Notes: generated by a model from the sequence alone, not told the origin. 64,000 bases of DNA from Bog-756 sp963806455 (GCA_963806455.1 CAWDXZ010000002.1:186001-250000); one strand, 5' to 3'; shown: positions 24,951-34,138, numbered from the stretch's first letter. Translations and numbers: made by a program.

Positions 24951-27634
24951 TCAATGCCAGGTGACCGACCAAGCAACGGACCGGTGCCTCTGAGCCATGA
25001 CCGGAAAGGTGGCCCACCCGGAGGAGACCCTCGCTCGAACGGCCGCACCCTCGACCTGGCACGTCACTCCGGTGGCACCACGGGGCACGGCGACCTGAAG
25101 GACGAGGTGGCTGGTGGCCTCGGGATCGACGTAGCCATCCCGTGACCGACCAGACCGGGCGATGCCGATCGTCGGGAAGCGAACGGAGAAGGTCGGCAAC
25201 GGGTAGTGAGGCGAGACCTGGTAACCCGCCTCCGTCGGGGTCACGCCCGCCAGCGCCAGAGCGTCCATTACCATCCATTCGGGCTGCTCCGTGTTCTGCC
25301 CCTCGTAGTCGGTGATGCCGAGCACCCCCCCGCAACGCCCGGGATCACTCGAATAGAAGGACCAGCACGTGTCGTCGACCGAGGTCGTCCCGACCCACTC
25401 CTCCGGGAAGGCGGTGGCGTGGTCGGCGAGGGTCGAGCGCTGGTACTCGTCGAAGGCCAGCGAGCCCGAGCCTGGCACCTCGTCTCCCAGTGCGGCATAG
25501 GCCCAGGCCAGCCAGCCGTCGGGCTCATACCACGTCCCCCCGGGGTAGACCGCATTGTTATCCCCTTCGCCCGTACCCGGCAGCGCCGTCATCTCGGTGA
25601 CCCCGGGATCGTTGGCCGCCGGGCTGAGAGAGGTGCCGATGCGGTCCGGGCCGTGGACGGAGGGTGGGGCACCCACCCCGTCGAGGTACCGGCGGATGTT
25701 GGCCACCAGGGTGGTGGCCTGGCCGGCGTCGGGCGCTCCGGCCAGGTGGCCCAGGGCTGCGGCTCCAACCAGATGGCACCGGACCCGAGCTGCCGGTCGC
25801 CGGCGAAGCCCCGGGCGTACCAACCGCCCCCGGTCCACTGGCCCCTCAAGGTGGTGAGCAGGCCGCGCGCCGCCAGCCGCAGCTGCCCGGCGAAGGCACG
25901 GTCACCCCGCAGGTCGGCCACCTCGGCCAGTAAGGGATACAGGTAGGCGCACTGGGCCACCACGAGGTCGGACTCGGTCATTCCCGAGTAGGTGGGGAGG
26001 AGGTCCGACCAGTCACCGGTGGAGAGAGCCTGGTACTCACCGTGGGGGCCGAGGAGCGACTGCTGATGGGCGAACGCCAACTTCACGTGCTGCCAGAGAC
26101 TGCTCGAGATCGGGGAGGCATAGAAGCGGACGGGCGTGGCGAAGAAGCCCACGTCCCGGGTGGCGAGGCCGTAGGTGGAGGCGGCCCACATGAACCAGAA
26201 GTCGAGGTCGTCGGAGTTGCCGAGGTCGTAGGCGGCACACAGGTTGGTCGACCCGTAGGGGAGCTGCAACGACGACTGAGGTTGGAACTGGGCGGAGTAG
26301 ATGAGGATCTGACGGGCCAGGTCCGGGTCCATGTAGGCAAAGGGGACGGCGTACTGCACCCAGCTCCGCGTCCCCCAGTTGTTGCCGACCTCGTACTGGT
26401 AGTAGCCACCCTGGGTCACGGTGTGCTCTCCGCACAGCTGCTCGTCGACGGTGGCCGAGCGCAGAAGGTACCCGTCCCAGATGAACTCACGCGACAGCCA
26501 CTGTCGACCAGCTCCGAAGGACGCCTTGGGGAGGCTGTCCACCCAGCGGCGCTCGCTCGCCGGGAAGGGAGCGGCCGAATGGCGGTACCGCGCCACCAGT
26601 GGCGAGATGCCGGCCGGCGGGCTGTACCCGAAGAGGTACCGAAGGGTCACCGTCTGGCCCGGGGCCAGACGGTGACGGCTCTGGAGGGCGAACTGGGTGG
26701 TCCCCTCGGTCCCGTTGGGTACCGGTGGCGCCCGCTGTCGTCCAGGCTGTCGTCCGCCACGGCCTGGGGTCGCGCCACGGTGCCGGATCCGAAGAACGAG
26801 GACTGGGAGGTGGTGTACGAGGTCGCACCGCCCGCCACCTGGGCCAGAAAGATGGAGAGGGGGGCATGGTCGGCGCCGAGCGGTTGCTGGGCGACTTCCA
26901 GGGTGCGCCCCGAGTCGGTCGGGGTGGGGGAGGACAGGCCCCGGTACTGCTGAAGGTTCGGGACGAGGGGGTTGACGTCCGAGTACTCGAACCAGGACGC
27001 ATCCTGGGACGGGCTGACGTGTTGGTGATGGTCACGTCATGGATGAGGACGGGATCGTTCCCGAAGGGAGCGTAGACGGTCTCGTTCACCGCCGCCCCGG
27101 GCACCGATTGGCCATGGCCGAAGTAGCCGACCCCGAAGGTCCGCCGTGTCTTCGCCGCTGCTGGGCGATCGTCATGGAGGGTGCTCATCACCTTGCCGTC
27201 GACGTTCAGGTACCCGTAGCCCCACCCATGTGACGACGGGAGGGGTCGAGTGCATTGATCCATTGGGCGAGGCGGTCCTGGCTCCAGAGCTCGGAACAGC
27301 CGTGATTGAACGCATCTGCCTTGACTCGGTCGTTCCCGACCTGGCTCCAGGCAGCAGTGTCGCCCGCCAATTCCGCTTGTCGGGCCAACGGGTCGGTCTG
27401 CTGGTCAACGGTGTAGCGGTAGGCGGGGAGTCCGAAGGCGTCGACGGTCCAGGACCCGAAGTCTCCGCTCCTGTAGGGAGAGGCCACGGGCGGTATGGGA
27501 CCACCCCAGGACAACGGTCCGCCCGCCGAGCTCGACGCTCCGGCCTCGATGCTCCGAGTCACAACGAGAGTCATGACGGCACTGGCCACGAGTACGGCCA
27601 CTGCCAACCGTCGCGTCCGCCACCGATGGGTCAT
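24951..27634 (-). pseudogene. Secreted GH94-like (alpha/alpha)6-barrel enzyme broken by four frameshifts
   Basis: The ATG at 27634 starts a signal peptide (THRWRTRRLAVAVLVASAV). Similarity then runs through five successive frames. The breaks are at plus-strand G runs 27238-27240, 27006-27008, 26717-26719 and near 25745-25750. Each is repaired by one added C on the coding strand, giving about 895 residues. The joined protein has an N-terminal beta domain with HGWGYGYLNVDGK and TRRTFGVGYFGHG. The barrel follows, with YYQYEVGNNWG, STGDWSD and GGWYARG, then IWLEPQPWA, which parallels the NPQ-WA segment of cellobiose phosphorylases. A signal peptide is unusual for that mostly cytoplasmic family. 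Gene decay and assembly error are both possible. Confidence 0.75.
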
Positions 27635-27656
27635 GCGGGGATCGGTCCGGCCCCGG

Positions 27657-28640
27657 TCACCCGGAATCGCTGCGGCCCGCCCGTTCCCCGAGCCTCGAGC
27701 GAAGATCTGCCTCGAAGGCCAGGATCCCGGGCGCCATCGCCTTGTCCCGAAGCTCGGTGAGCTTCGGATACCCCGCGTCCCGTTCGGCGTCCCATTCGTC
27801 GGCGAACCGTCCGGTGGCGATGTCGTCGACCAGCTCCCGCATGGTGGTGGCGATGTCGACGTGCCGGTAGCGGTCCCCTCGCGACAACTGTCCGTACTGG
27901 CTCGTCGGTGAGTGGTGGGCCATCTGGGCGGCACCGCCCTCGAGCCGCACGAGCCGGTACGTCCGCTCCACCTCCCCGGACAGGACCAGTTCGGTCACGA
28001 TGGCCTCGATGGGGATGCCGCGCTCCAGCATGACCTGGACGAAGGACTCGCTGACCCGCCGCAACGCCGGGGCGAGGGCCTGCTCGACGGAGAGGTCGAG
28101 CAGGGCCTCCTGCCGGGCGGTGAGCTCGATGGCGCCTTGCCGGAGCCCCCCGATGGCCTTGGCCACAGCAAGGACACGGGAACGGGCCGATCCGGTGACG
28201 TCTTGTTCCACGCCGACGGCGGTGATGAACCCGACGCCCTCGAGATAGCACCGGCGCACCTCGGGACCGAGCATGCGGGGGGCCACCATGCCCATGTCGC
28301 AGGGGAGTTCGAGGCGCCCGAACGCCAGCGAGTACCCGCTCGCCACGATCACGGTCGCATCCTCCCGGGGGGAGAGGGGAAGAGTCGGAATCACGTCGTC
28401 TGGGACCAGCACGCAGATGACGTCGGCCCGGTTGGCCGTGTCGAGGTCGCCGGTGGCGAAACCGTCGGCCTCAGCCAGGTCCCTCGTCGGGTCAGCCCGC
28501 ACGCACACGGTGACGTCGATTCCCGAGTCCCGCAAGTTGAGGGCCCAGGACCGGCCCTGGTTGCCGTAACCGACCACGGCCGTATGCCGGCCGGCGAGGG
28601 CCCCGATCTCGCCTTCGCCTTCACCCACGATGACGGACAT
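27657..28640 (-). CDS. Divergent ketol-acid reductoisomerase (IlvC-like)
   Basis: 327 residues, the length of a class I enzyme. The N-terminal Rossmann domain has VVGYGNQGRSWALNLRDSG (24-40), close to the IlvC NADPH loop. The knotted C-terminal domain keeps the DxxxE metal pair (D182, E186 in LLDLSVEQ), and EGGAAQM and SQYGQLSRG match later IlvC segments. The second pair of acidic ligands does not align cleanly (E217, E223, E225 are candidates). Canonical IlvC makes dihydroxy acids in branched-chain amino acid synthesis. No other ilv gene is near, so a specialised paralogue is likely. It lies 22 bp upstream of the GH94-like gene. Confidence 0.8.
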   Translation of the reverse strand: MSVIVGEGEGEIGALAGRHTAVVGYGNQGRSWALNLRDSGIDVTVCVRADPTRDLAEADGFATGDLDTANRADVICVLVPDDVIPTLPLSPREDATVIVASGYSLAFGRLELPCDMGMVAPRMLGPEVRRCYLEGVGFITAVGVEQDVTGSARSRVLAVAKAIGGLRQGAIELTARQEALLDLSVEQALAPALRRVSESFVQVMLERGIPIEAIVTELVLSGEVERTYRLVRLEGGAAQMAHHSPTSQYGQLSRGDRYRHVDIATTMRELVDDIATGRFADEWDAERDAGYPKLTELRDKAMAPGILAFEADLRSRLGERAGRSDSG

Positions 28641-28646
28641 GTCGCG

Positions 28647-28652
28647 ACCGTA
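28647..28652 (-). promoter_or_regulatory. Leaderless-type -10 box for the IlvC-like gene
   Basis: TACGGT on the minus strand lies six bases before the ATG at 28640, with no ribosome-binding site between. The spacing is that of leaderless actinobacterial genes. Confidence 0.45.
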
Positions 28653-28776
28653 CCCCCTCCCCGGTTCTCGAGCCGCGGGCCCGGCTCCGTGGTCCGGAGG
28701 GCGGTGGTCCATCGCGGCCGGCCCGAGGACTCAGTAGTCTCGTGGCACCGACGACGAGGATCAGGACCGGATCACC

Positions 28777-30162
28777 ATGCTTCTCCGCGGCAGACGCTCG
28801 CCCCCGAGCCGGCGGTCCCTGGCGGCCAGTGCCGGGCTGGTGCCACTGCTCCTGGCCGTCGGCTGCTCGTCCTCGCCGGCGGTGGTCGCGTCCCAGCCTG
28901 CCGTCAACCCCAGCCTGTCCCTGCGGGCCGGGGTCACCACGGTCACCTTCGTCGACCCGAGCCGGCCCACCGCGGCCTGGGGTCCGAGTGCGGAGCGGGC
29001 GACACGGACCCTGGTGACCACCATCTTCTACCCGACGGGCGGCCCACCCCGGCCGGCGGCCGTGCCGGGCGCGCTCCCGGACAGAGTTCGGGCCCCCTAC
29101 CCGTTGATCGTCTTCGCCCATGGGCTGGGTGCTTCGCCGAGCGACTACGCCGCCCTCCTGTCGAGTTGGGCTTCGGCCGGGTTCGTGGTGGCGGCACCCC
29201 GCTTCCCCCTTTCGAGCAACGGGACCCCCGGCGGCCCCGACGGGGGGGACGTGGACAACCAGCCCGGCGACATGAGCTACGTGATCGGTGCCCTGATCCA
29301 TGACTCCGCCGCCACCTCAGGCCTTCTCTCGGGGTTGGTCGACCCGAGGGAGATCGGTGCCGCCGGACACTCCAACGGCGCCATCACCACGCTGGGCCTG
29401 GTGGCCAACACCTGCTGTCGTGACGACCGGGTGAAAGCAGCGGTCGTGATGGCCGGCACGACGGAAGGATTTCCTTCCGGCGTCTACGACTTCTCCGACG
29501 CTCCTCCACTCCTTCTGGTCCACGGCACGGCCGACGAGCTCGTCCCGTACCGGAGCGGGCTGCTGGTCTTCAACCAGGCACGCGGACCCAAGGGCCTTTT
29601 GACCGTCCGGGGCGGCTCCCACGGTGCCGCCGCCGGGCTCTCACCGCCGTCGTCGTCGATCGTGATCCGGTCCACCACCGATTTCTTCGACGCCTACCTG
29701 GCGGGGGACACCGCTGCCGTCCGGCACCTGTCGGCCCAGGTCCGCTCCGGTGTCACCACCCTGGACTTCGACCCGACCGTCGGGTCGACGTCGACCCTGC
29801 CCCTGCCAGCGCCGCCGATCACCCACCTGCGGGCGACGGTGACCCCGAACAGCCATCTGACCGGCGGCGAGTCGGTGGCGGTGACGTGGAGCGGGTACAC
29901 GGCGGGGAAGGTGGTCAACGTCCTCGAGTGCTCCAATGTCGATCTCACCACCGCCTCCTCGGTGGGATGCGACTTCTCGAATGCCAAGATCCTGTACCCC
30001 GATCCGCACGGGAGCGGATCGTTGACCTTCAAGGTGGTGACGGGCAGGATCGGGAACGGGCTGTGCGACGCCGCCCATCAGGGATGTTCCATCGTCGTCA
30101 ACAACGGCAGCTCGACCGATCCGTCGGAGAGCCGCCTGGTGCCGATCACCTTTGCACCCTGA
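28777..30162 (+). CDS. Exported alpha/beta hydrolase fused to a neocarzinostatin-like domain
   Basis: 461 residues. An N-terminal signal ends in LLLAVGC, a probable lipoprotein site. Residues 50-320 form an alpha/beta hydrolase: oxyanion region FAHGLGASPSDY, nucleophile S199 in AGHSNGA, acid in HGTADELVPY and a histidine in GGSHGAAAG, resembling PAF-acetylhydrolase/dienelactone-type esterases. Residues 348-461 match the Ig-like neocarzinostatin apoprotein fold: VTPNSHLTGGESVAV, a paired Cys loop (VLECS with VGCD), a second pair (GLCD with GCSIVV) and a terminal VPITFAP. In antitumour chromoproteins that fold holds an enediyne. Here it may bind a small ligand or glycan. It is divergent from the IlvC-like gene. 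Confidence 0.85.
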   Translation: MLLRGRRSPPSRRSLAASAGLVPLLLAVGCSSSPAVVASQPAVNPSLSLRAGVTTVTFVDPSRPTAAWGPSAERATRTLVTTIFYPTGGPPRPAAVPGALPDRVRAPYPLIVFAHGLGASPSDYAALLSSWASAGFVVAAPRFPLSSNGTPGGPDGGDVDNQPGDMSYVIGALIHDSAATSGLLSGLVDPREIGAAGHSNGAITTLGLVANTCCRDDRVKAAVVMAGTTEGFPSGVYDFSDAPPLLLVHGTADELVPYRSGLLVFNQARGPKGLLTVRGGSHGAAAGLSPPSSSIVIRSTTDFFDAYLAGDTAAVRHLSAQVRSGVTTLDFDPTVGSTSTLPLPAPPITHLRATVTPNSHLTGGESVAVTWSGYTAGKVVNVLECSNVDLTTASSVGCDFSNAKILYPDPHGSGSLTFKVVTGRIGNGLCDAAHQGCSIVVNNGSSTDPSESRLVPITFAP

Positions 30163-30198
30163 CGGGCGGTTGCCGGTGGCAGAGACGGAGGAAGCGCT

Positions 30199-31311
30199 AT
30201 GAAGACCCAGGCGGCCGTGCTGTGGGAACCGGGCGGGACCTGGGAGATCGAAGAGATCGAGCTCGATCCCCCCAAGGAGCACGAGGTCATGGTGCGTCTG
30301 GTCGCCTCGGGCCTGTGCCATTCCGACGAGCACTTCCTGACCGGCGACATGCCGTTCCTCGGTTCGATGATCGGAGGTCACGAGGGATCAGGTGTCGTCA
30401 TGGAGGTGGGGCCCGGAGTGACCGGCCTCGCACCCGGGGACCACGTCGTCACCAGCTTCCTCCCGCCCTGCGGCCACTGCCCCTCGTGCATCGAAGGACG
30501 TCAGTGGCTTTGCGACATGGGGATGTACATCGCCGACGGCTGGCAAGTGTCCGACAAGAGCGCCCGTCACCATGCCCGGGGCCAGGATCTCCGGATCTTC
30601 TGCATGCTCGGGACGTTCGCGCACCACACCGTCGGCCACGAGCGGTCCTTCATCAGGATCGACGACGACCTGCCACTGGAGCGGGCCTGCTTGGTCGCCT
30701 GCTGCGTGAGCACCGGATGGGGATCGGCGGTCCACCGGGCGAAGGTCCAGCCGGGTGAGGTGGTCGCCGTCATCGGTGCGGGTGGAGTGGGGTCGGCGGC
30801 GATCCAGGGAGCCCGGTCGGCGGGCGCACGGCGAGTCGTGGCCATCGACCCGGTTGGCTTCAAGCGGGAGGCGGCCCTGTCCTTCGGCGCGACCGACACG
30901 GCCGGCAGTATCGAGGAAGCGTTCGGTCTCGTCCAGGACATCACGCGGGGGCGCATGTGCCATCGTGTGATCTGCACGATGTCGGTGGGTCGGGGAGCAC
31001 TCCTCGCGTCGATCATGGCCTTGGCGGCCAAGCGCGGCCGGGTGGTGATCACCAATGTGCACCCGTGGACGGAATCCGAGGTGTCGATCAGCATGCTCGA
31101 CCTGATGGTGATGGAGAAGGAGCTGGTTGGTTCCATCTTCGGGTCGTCGAGGCCCGAGGCCGACGTGCCGCAGCTGCTCGATCTCTACCGGGAGGGACGG
31201 ATCGACCTGGACGGGATGGTGTCCAACACCTATCCGCTCGAGCGAATCAACCAGGGCTACCAGGACATGCGGGACGGGCGGAACATCCGTGGTGTCCTCG
31301 TCTACGAGTAG
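30199..31311 (+). CDS. NDMA-dependent (mycofactocin-type) alcohol dehydrogenase
   Basis: 370 residues, a zinc-dependent MDR dehydrogenase. Catalytic zinc ligands are in ASGLCHSDEH and GGHEGSG, the structural zinc cysteines in LPPCGHCPSC followed by WLCD, and the cofactor fold in VIGAGGVGSAAIQGA. Its internal insert around FCMLGTFAHHTVGH and the terminal RNIRGVLVYE match the actinobacterial NDMA-dependent group. That group holds NAD(H) tightly and passes electrons to mycofactocin instead of exchanging NADH. GGAGGAAG lies eight bases before the ATG. No mycofactocin biosynthesis genes are present in the window, so they would have to lie elsewhere. Confidence 0.9.
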   Translation: MKTQAAVLWEPGGTWEIEEIELDPPKEHEVMVRLVASGLCHSDEHFLTGDMPFLGSMIGGHEGSGVVMEVGPGVTGLAPGDHVVTSFLPPCGHCPSCIEGRQWLCDMGMYIADGWQVSDKSARHHARGQDLRIFCMLGTFAHHTVGHERSFIRIDDDLPLERACLVACCVSTGWGSAVHRAKVQPGEVVAVIGAGGVGSAAIQGARSAGARRVVAIDPVGFKREAALSFGATDTAGSIEEAFGLVQDITRGRMCHRVICTMSVGRGALLASIMALAAKRGRVVITNVHPWTESEVSISMLDLMVMEKELVGSIFGSSRPEADVPQLLDLYREGRIDLDGMVSNTYPLERINQGYQDMRDGRNIRGVLVYE

Positions 31312-31395
31312 GGGTGAGGCGGTGAGGGGCGTCGCTGTCCGGCTATTCCTCGGCAGACCGCCGGGTCCCGGCGGCCATCAGCTGGGGACGGGCGG

Positions 31396-32454
31396 TTGAC
31401 GCCCCGGACCCATCGCCCCGACCGGGGGGCCAACCGTGCGTCGACACCCGGTGGCGATGGCCGCGCCGCTCCGGCCGGGCTGCCCTGGGTGTGGGCGGCC
31501 CTGGTGGTGCTGATCATCCTGGAGGCGGTCAACGAGCTGTTCGGCATCGGGGGTCCGTCTCAGATCTACGAGGTGTGGCTCCACGATCTCGTCCTCGCCA
31601 TGGCGGCCCTCGTGGTCCTGAGCCGTGCCGTCCTGGTCCCCACCGCCCGCCGAGCCTGGCTGGCGTTCGGTCTGGCCATGGGGGTCTGGGCAGTGGGGAC
31701 CATCGCCTGGAGCCTGGCCTACGGAGGCCGGCCCGACCCGCCCTACCCAACGTTTGCGGACGTCCTGTGGCTGCTCTGGTATCCGGCGATGGTCGTCGGG
31801 ATCGTGGAGCTGATCCAGGGGCAGGTCCAGCGGTTCGAGCTGCATCGTTGGATGGACGGGATCGCGGTCACGTTGCTGGTGCTCGTGGCCGGCTTCGCCA
31901 TCGTCGTGCAGCCGGTGGCCAGCCGCACCACGCAGGGGCTCCTCGCCACCGTGGTGGATTTCAGCTACCCGGTGCTGGATGTCCTGATGGTCGGCGCCAT
32001 CCTCGGTGTGTACGGGCTCATGTCGTGGAGACCCGATCGCGTATGGCTGCTCATCGGATTTGCGGTGGCCACGATGGCCGTGGCCGATGCGGCGTTCGCC
32101 GTCCAAGAGGCCCGGGGCGTGGCCAACGACGGTCACTACGACTTCGTGTGGACAGTAGGCGCCCTGGCGATCGCCCTGGCGGCCTGGGTGCCGACACCGG
32201 GACCCGAGGCGGGATCGGTGCGACCCACCGGGATGCGGGCCATAGCGCTGGCCCTCGTGGCCCAGGCGCTGGCCATCGGGATCCAGATCTACGCCATTTT
32301 CGGCGAGGTGGGGAAGAGCGAGCGGGTCGTCACCGTCGTGGTCCTGGTGGTGGCATCGGTGCAGATCATCCTCACCCGTCCCCGGGCCGAGCCCGCCGCC
32401 CCGCTCACAACGGACGGGGATGACCGCGTCACCGGGCCGGAAGCCGGTGGTTAG
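31396..32454 (+). CDS. Multi-pass membrane protein resembling the sensor half of GGDEF/EAL proteins
   Basis: Up to 352 residues with about nine hydrophobic helices and short loops. The segment PPYPTFADVLWLLWYPAM near residue 115 matches the conserved P-S/T-x-ADV-LxLLxYP pattern in the membrane input region of many actinobacterial diguanylate cyclases. No GGDEF, EAL or other output domain follows; the protein ends in a short charged tail. It may therefore be a stand-alone sensor or a remnant lacking its output module. The TTG start is the most upstream possibility; a later start is feasible because the first 28 residues are low-complexity. Confidence 0.7.
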   Translation: MTPRTHRPDRGANRASTPGGDGRAAPAGLPWVWAALVVLIILEAVNELFGIGGPSQIYEVWLHDLVLAMAALVVLSRAVLVPTARRAWLAFGLAMGVWAVGTIAWSLAYGGRPDPPYPTFADVLWLLWYPAMVVGIVELIQGQVQRFELHRWMDGIAVTLLVLVAGFAIVVQPVASRTTQGLLATVVDFSYPVLDVLMVGAILGVYGLMSWRPDRVWLLIGFAVATMAVADAAFAVQEARGVANDGHYDFVWTVGALAIALAAWVPTPGPEAGSVRPTGMRAIALALVAQALAIGIQIYAIFGEVGKSERVVTVVVLVVASVQIILTRPRAEPAAPLTTDGDDRVTGPEAGG

Positions 32455-32521
32455 GCGCGGTCTGCGGGCGCTACCGCCGGGCCGACCGCCGAGACCAGGG
32501 TCCGGCCCTCGGCCCGCGCCC

Positions 32522-32527
32522 TACCAT
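32522..32527 (+). promoter_or_regulatory. Leaderless-type -10 box for the TfoX-like gene
   Basis: TACCAT lies six bases before the GTG at 32534. Confidence 0.45.
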
Positions 32528-32533
32528 GGTGCC

Positions 32534-32871
32534 GTGGCCCTCGACGAGGATCTCGCCCACCGTCTTCGCCATCTCGTTCGGGACGAGGACGGGTTGACCG
32601 AGCAACGGATGTTCGGTGGTTTGGCCTTCCTGATCAACGGCAACATGGCGGTGAGTGCCAGCGGGCAGGGAGGACTGCTGTTGCGCATCGATCCCGCCGA
32701 GGGTGACCGACTCGTTCTCGAGCCACACGCCGAACCCTTCGTGATGCGTGGACGGACAATGGGCGGATGGCTGCGGTCGACGGGGAGGGGGTTCGGACCG
32801 AAGGGCAGCTCGAGCGATGGGCGCGGAGAGGGATCAGCTATGCGCGCTCACTGCCTCCCAAAAAGCGCTGA
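32534..32871 (+). pseudogene. TfoX/Sxy N-terminal domain protein with one frameshift
   Basis: The frame from GTG 32534 reads LRHLVRDEDGLTEQRMFGGL, then FLINGNMAVSAS and VMRGRTMGGWLR, the standard small TfoX_N protein. After GGWLR the frame degrades, but one extra G at 32775-32776 restores VDGEGVRTEGQLERW, then RSLPPKKR and a stop at 32869-32871. This gives about 113 residues, the normal size. TfoX_N proteins are DNA-competence-related in proteobacteria; in actinobacteria the function is unknown. The break is at a G run like the others in this window and may be an assembly error. Confidence 0.8.
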
Positions 32872-32890
32872 GCCACGTGCCCACCCTGCC

Positions 32891-32940
32891 GGTGCGGCCG
32901 GTGCGGCCGGTGCGGCCGGTGCGGCCGGTTGCGGCCGGTG
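32891..32940. repeat. 9-bp tandem repeat (GGTGCGGCC)
   Basis: Four perfect head-to-tail copies (32891-32926) and one copy with an extra T lie between the convergent TfoX-like and esterase genes. The repeat is extragenic if the TfoX frame is repaired. It looks like slippage-prone DNA and no hairpin or terminator is evident. Confidence 0.75.
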
Positions 32941-32947
32941 GGCGCCG

Positions 32948-33997
32948 TCAGCCGCCGGGCGCGAGCGGGTGGGCCCGGAAGAACCTCCACATGGCTCGGT
33001 CGGCCGAGATCGAGAAGGTCGTCCGGCCCAGCACGCCGCCGAGGGCCGCCGAGTCCTTGCTGCCGGGCCAGGTGTGGCCCCCTCCTCGGACCCGGTACAG
33101 CTCCACGTCGGCATGGTGGGGACACGTCCACTCGAGCAGGGTGACATCTGTGGCCACCCGGGTGGTGGACACCGTGGTCGAGCAACCGTTCCGCCGGGCC
33201 CACGCAGCCGCCTCCTCGGGGATCGACGGCCCCTTGGCGAAGATGCCCCGGGTGCCGAACAACCTTGCCTCCTGGCTCGTCATCCGGCCGGCGCCACTGG
33301 GGGCCGGGAGGTTCGCGGCCGCCCGGGACGGTGAGCCGTCGTAGTGGACCAGGGGATCGGCCGTGCCGTGGAAGGCGACGACCGGGACGGGGCGCTTCGC
33401 CCTGCAGCCCGGCTCGGCCTGGATGCCCGCCACCGGGGCCACGGCTGCCACCCGCGCCGAGTACTGGCAGGCGATCGCCGATGCCATGAAGGCGCCGTTC
33501 GAATAGCCCGTCACGAACACCCGGTTCTCGTCCACGCACGAGGTGGCCCCGATGTGGGTGAGCAGGTCACCGAACCAAGCCAGATCCCTGCTGCCGACGG
33601 TGGAGTGCCACAACGGCTCGGGTTGGTCATCGATCCACGGGGTGATGGTGACGAAACCCTGGGTCTGCCCGTAGTCGCCGAGACCGGACAATGTCACCTG
33701 GAGCGGCCCCGGCTCCCCGTAGGCATGGAGGTCGAAGACGACGGGCGGCGCATCTCCCCGGTGCGTCGTGCCCGGGACCTGCTGGATGTAGGTCCCGCCG
33801 ACACCGTCCGCATCGAATCCTGAACTCGTTTGGCCGGGGGCCTGGGCGGGGGGCAGGCACCCCGGTGAAGGCCTGACGGCCGCGCCCGGAGCCGCCCCGG
33901 CCGGACCGGCCGGGGCCACAGCCAGCCCGACGGCCATGCCCAGCAAAGCCAGCCCCGTCGACAGCCGGCTCAGATGGTGGCTCCCCCCGCAGCGCAT
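32948..33997 (-). CDS. Secreted PHB depolymerase/feruloyl esterase-type hydrolase (LpqC-like)
   Basis: 349 residues with a signal peptide ending near AGAAPG. It is an alpha/beta hydrolase with the nucleophile S166 in VTGYSNGAFM, the acid in FHGTADPLVHY and the histidine in RGGGHTWPGS, the last being a signature of the esterase_phb family. DLHAYGEPGPLQ and WHSTVGSRDLAW match the substrate-side segments. It probably hydrolyses polyester or aromatic esters outside the cell. A TAGGGT box sits nine bases before the ATG on the minus strand. Downstream it ends close to the 9-bp tandem repeat. Confidence 0.9.
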   Translation of the reverse strand: MRCGGSHHLSRLSTGLALLGMAVGLAVAPAGPAGAAPGAAVRPSPGCLPPAQAPGQTSSGFDADGVGGTYIQQVPGTTHRGDAPPVVFDLHAYGEPGPLQVTLSGLGDYGQTQGFVTITPWIDDQPEPLWHSTVGSRDLAWFGDLLTHIGATSCVDENRVFVTGYSNGAFMASAIACQYSARVAAVAPVAGIQAEPGCRAKRPVPVVAFHGTADPLVHYDGSPSRAAANLPAPSGAGRMTSQEARLFGTRGIFAKGPSIPEEAAAWARRNGCSTTVSTTRVATDVTLLEWTCPHHADVELYRVRGGGHTWPGSKDSAALGGVLGRTTFSISADRAMWRFFRAHPLAPGG

Positions 33998-34138
33998 GCG
34001 GTCCCCACCCTACCGATCTGGCCCGACGTGGGAACCTGTCGAGTCGGCGTGGGCACGGTCGCCGACCACCCGGCAGCGAGCCGGCCTTGGCGAGCAGGCC
34101 GGCACCGAACGAGACGTCACCGTTCCGGTGGTCGTCGA

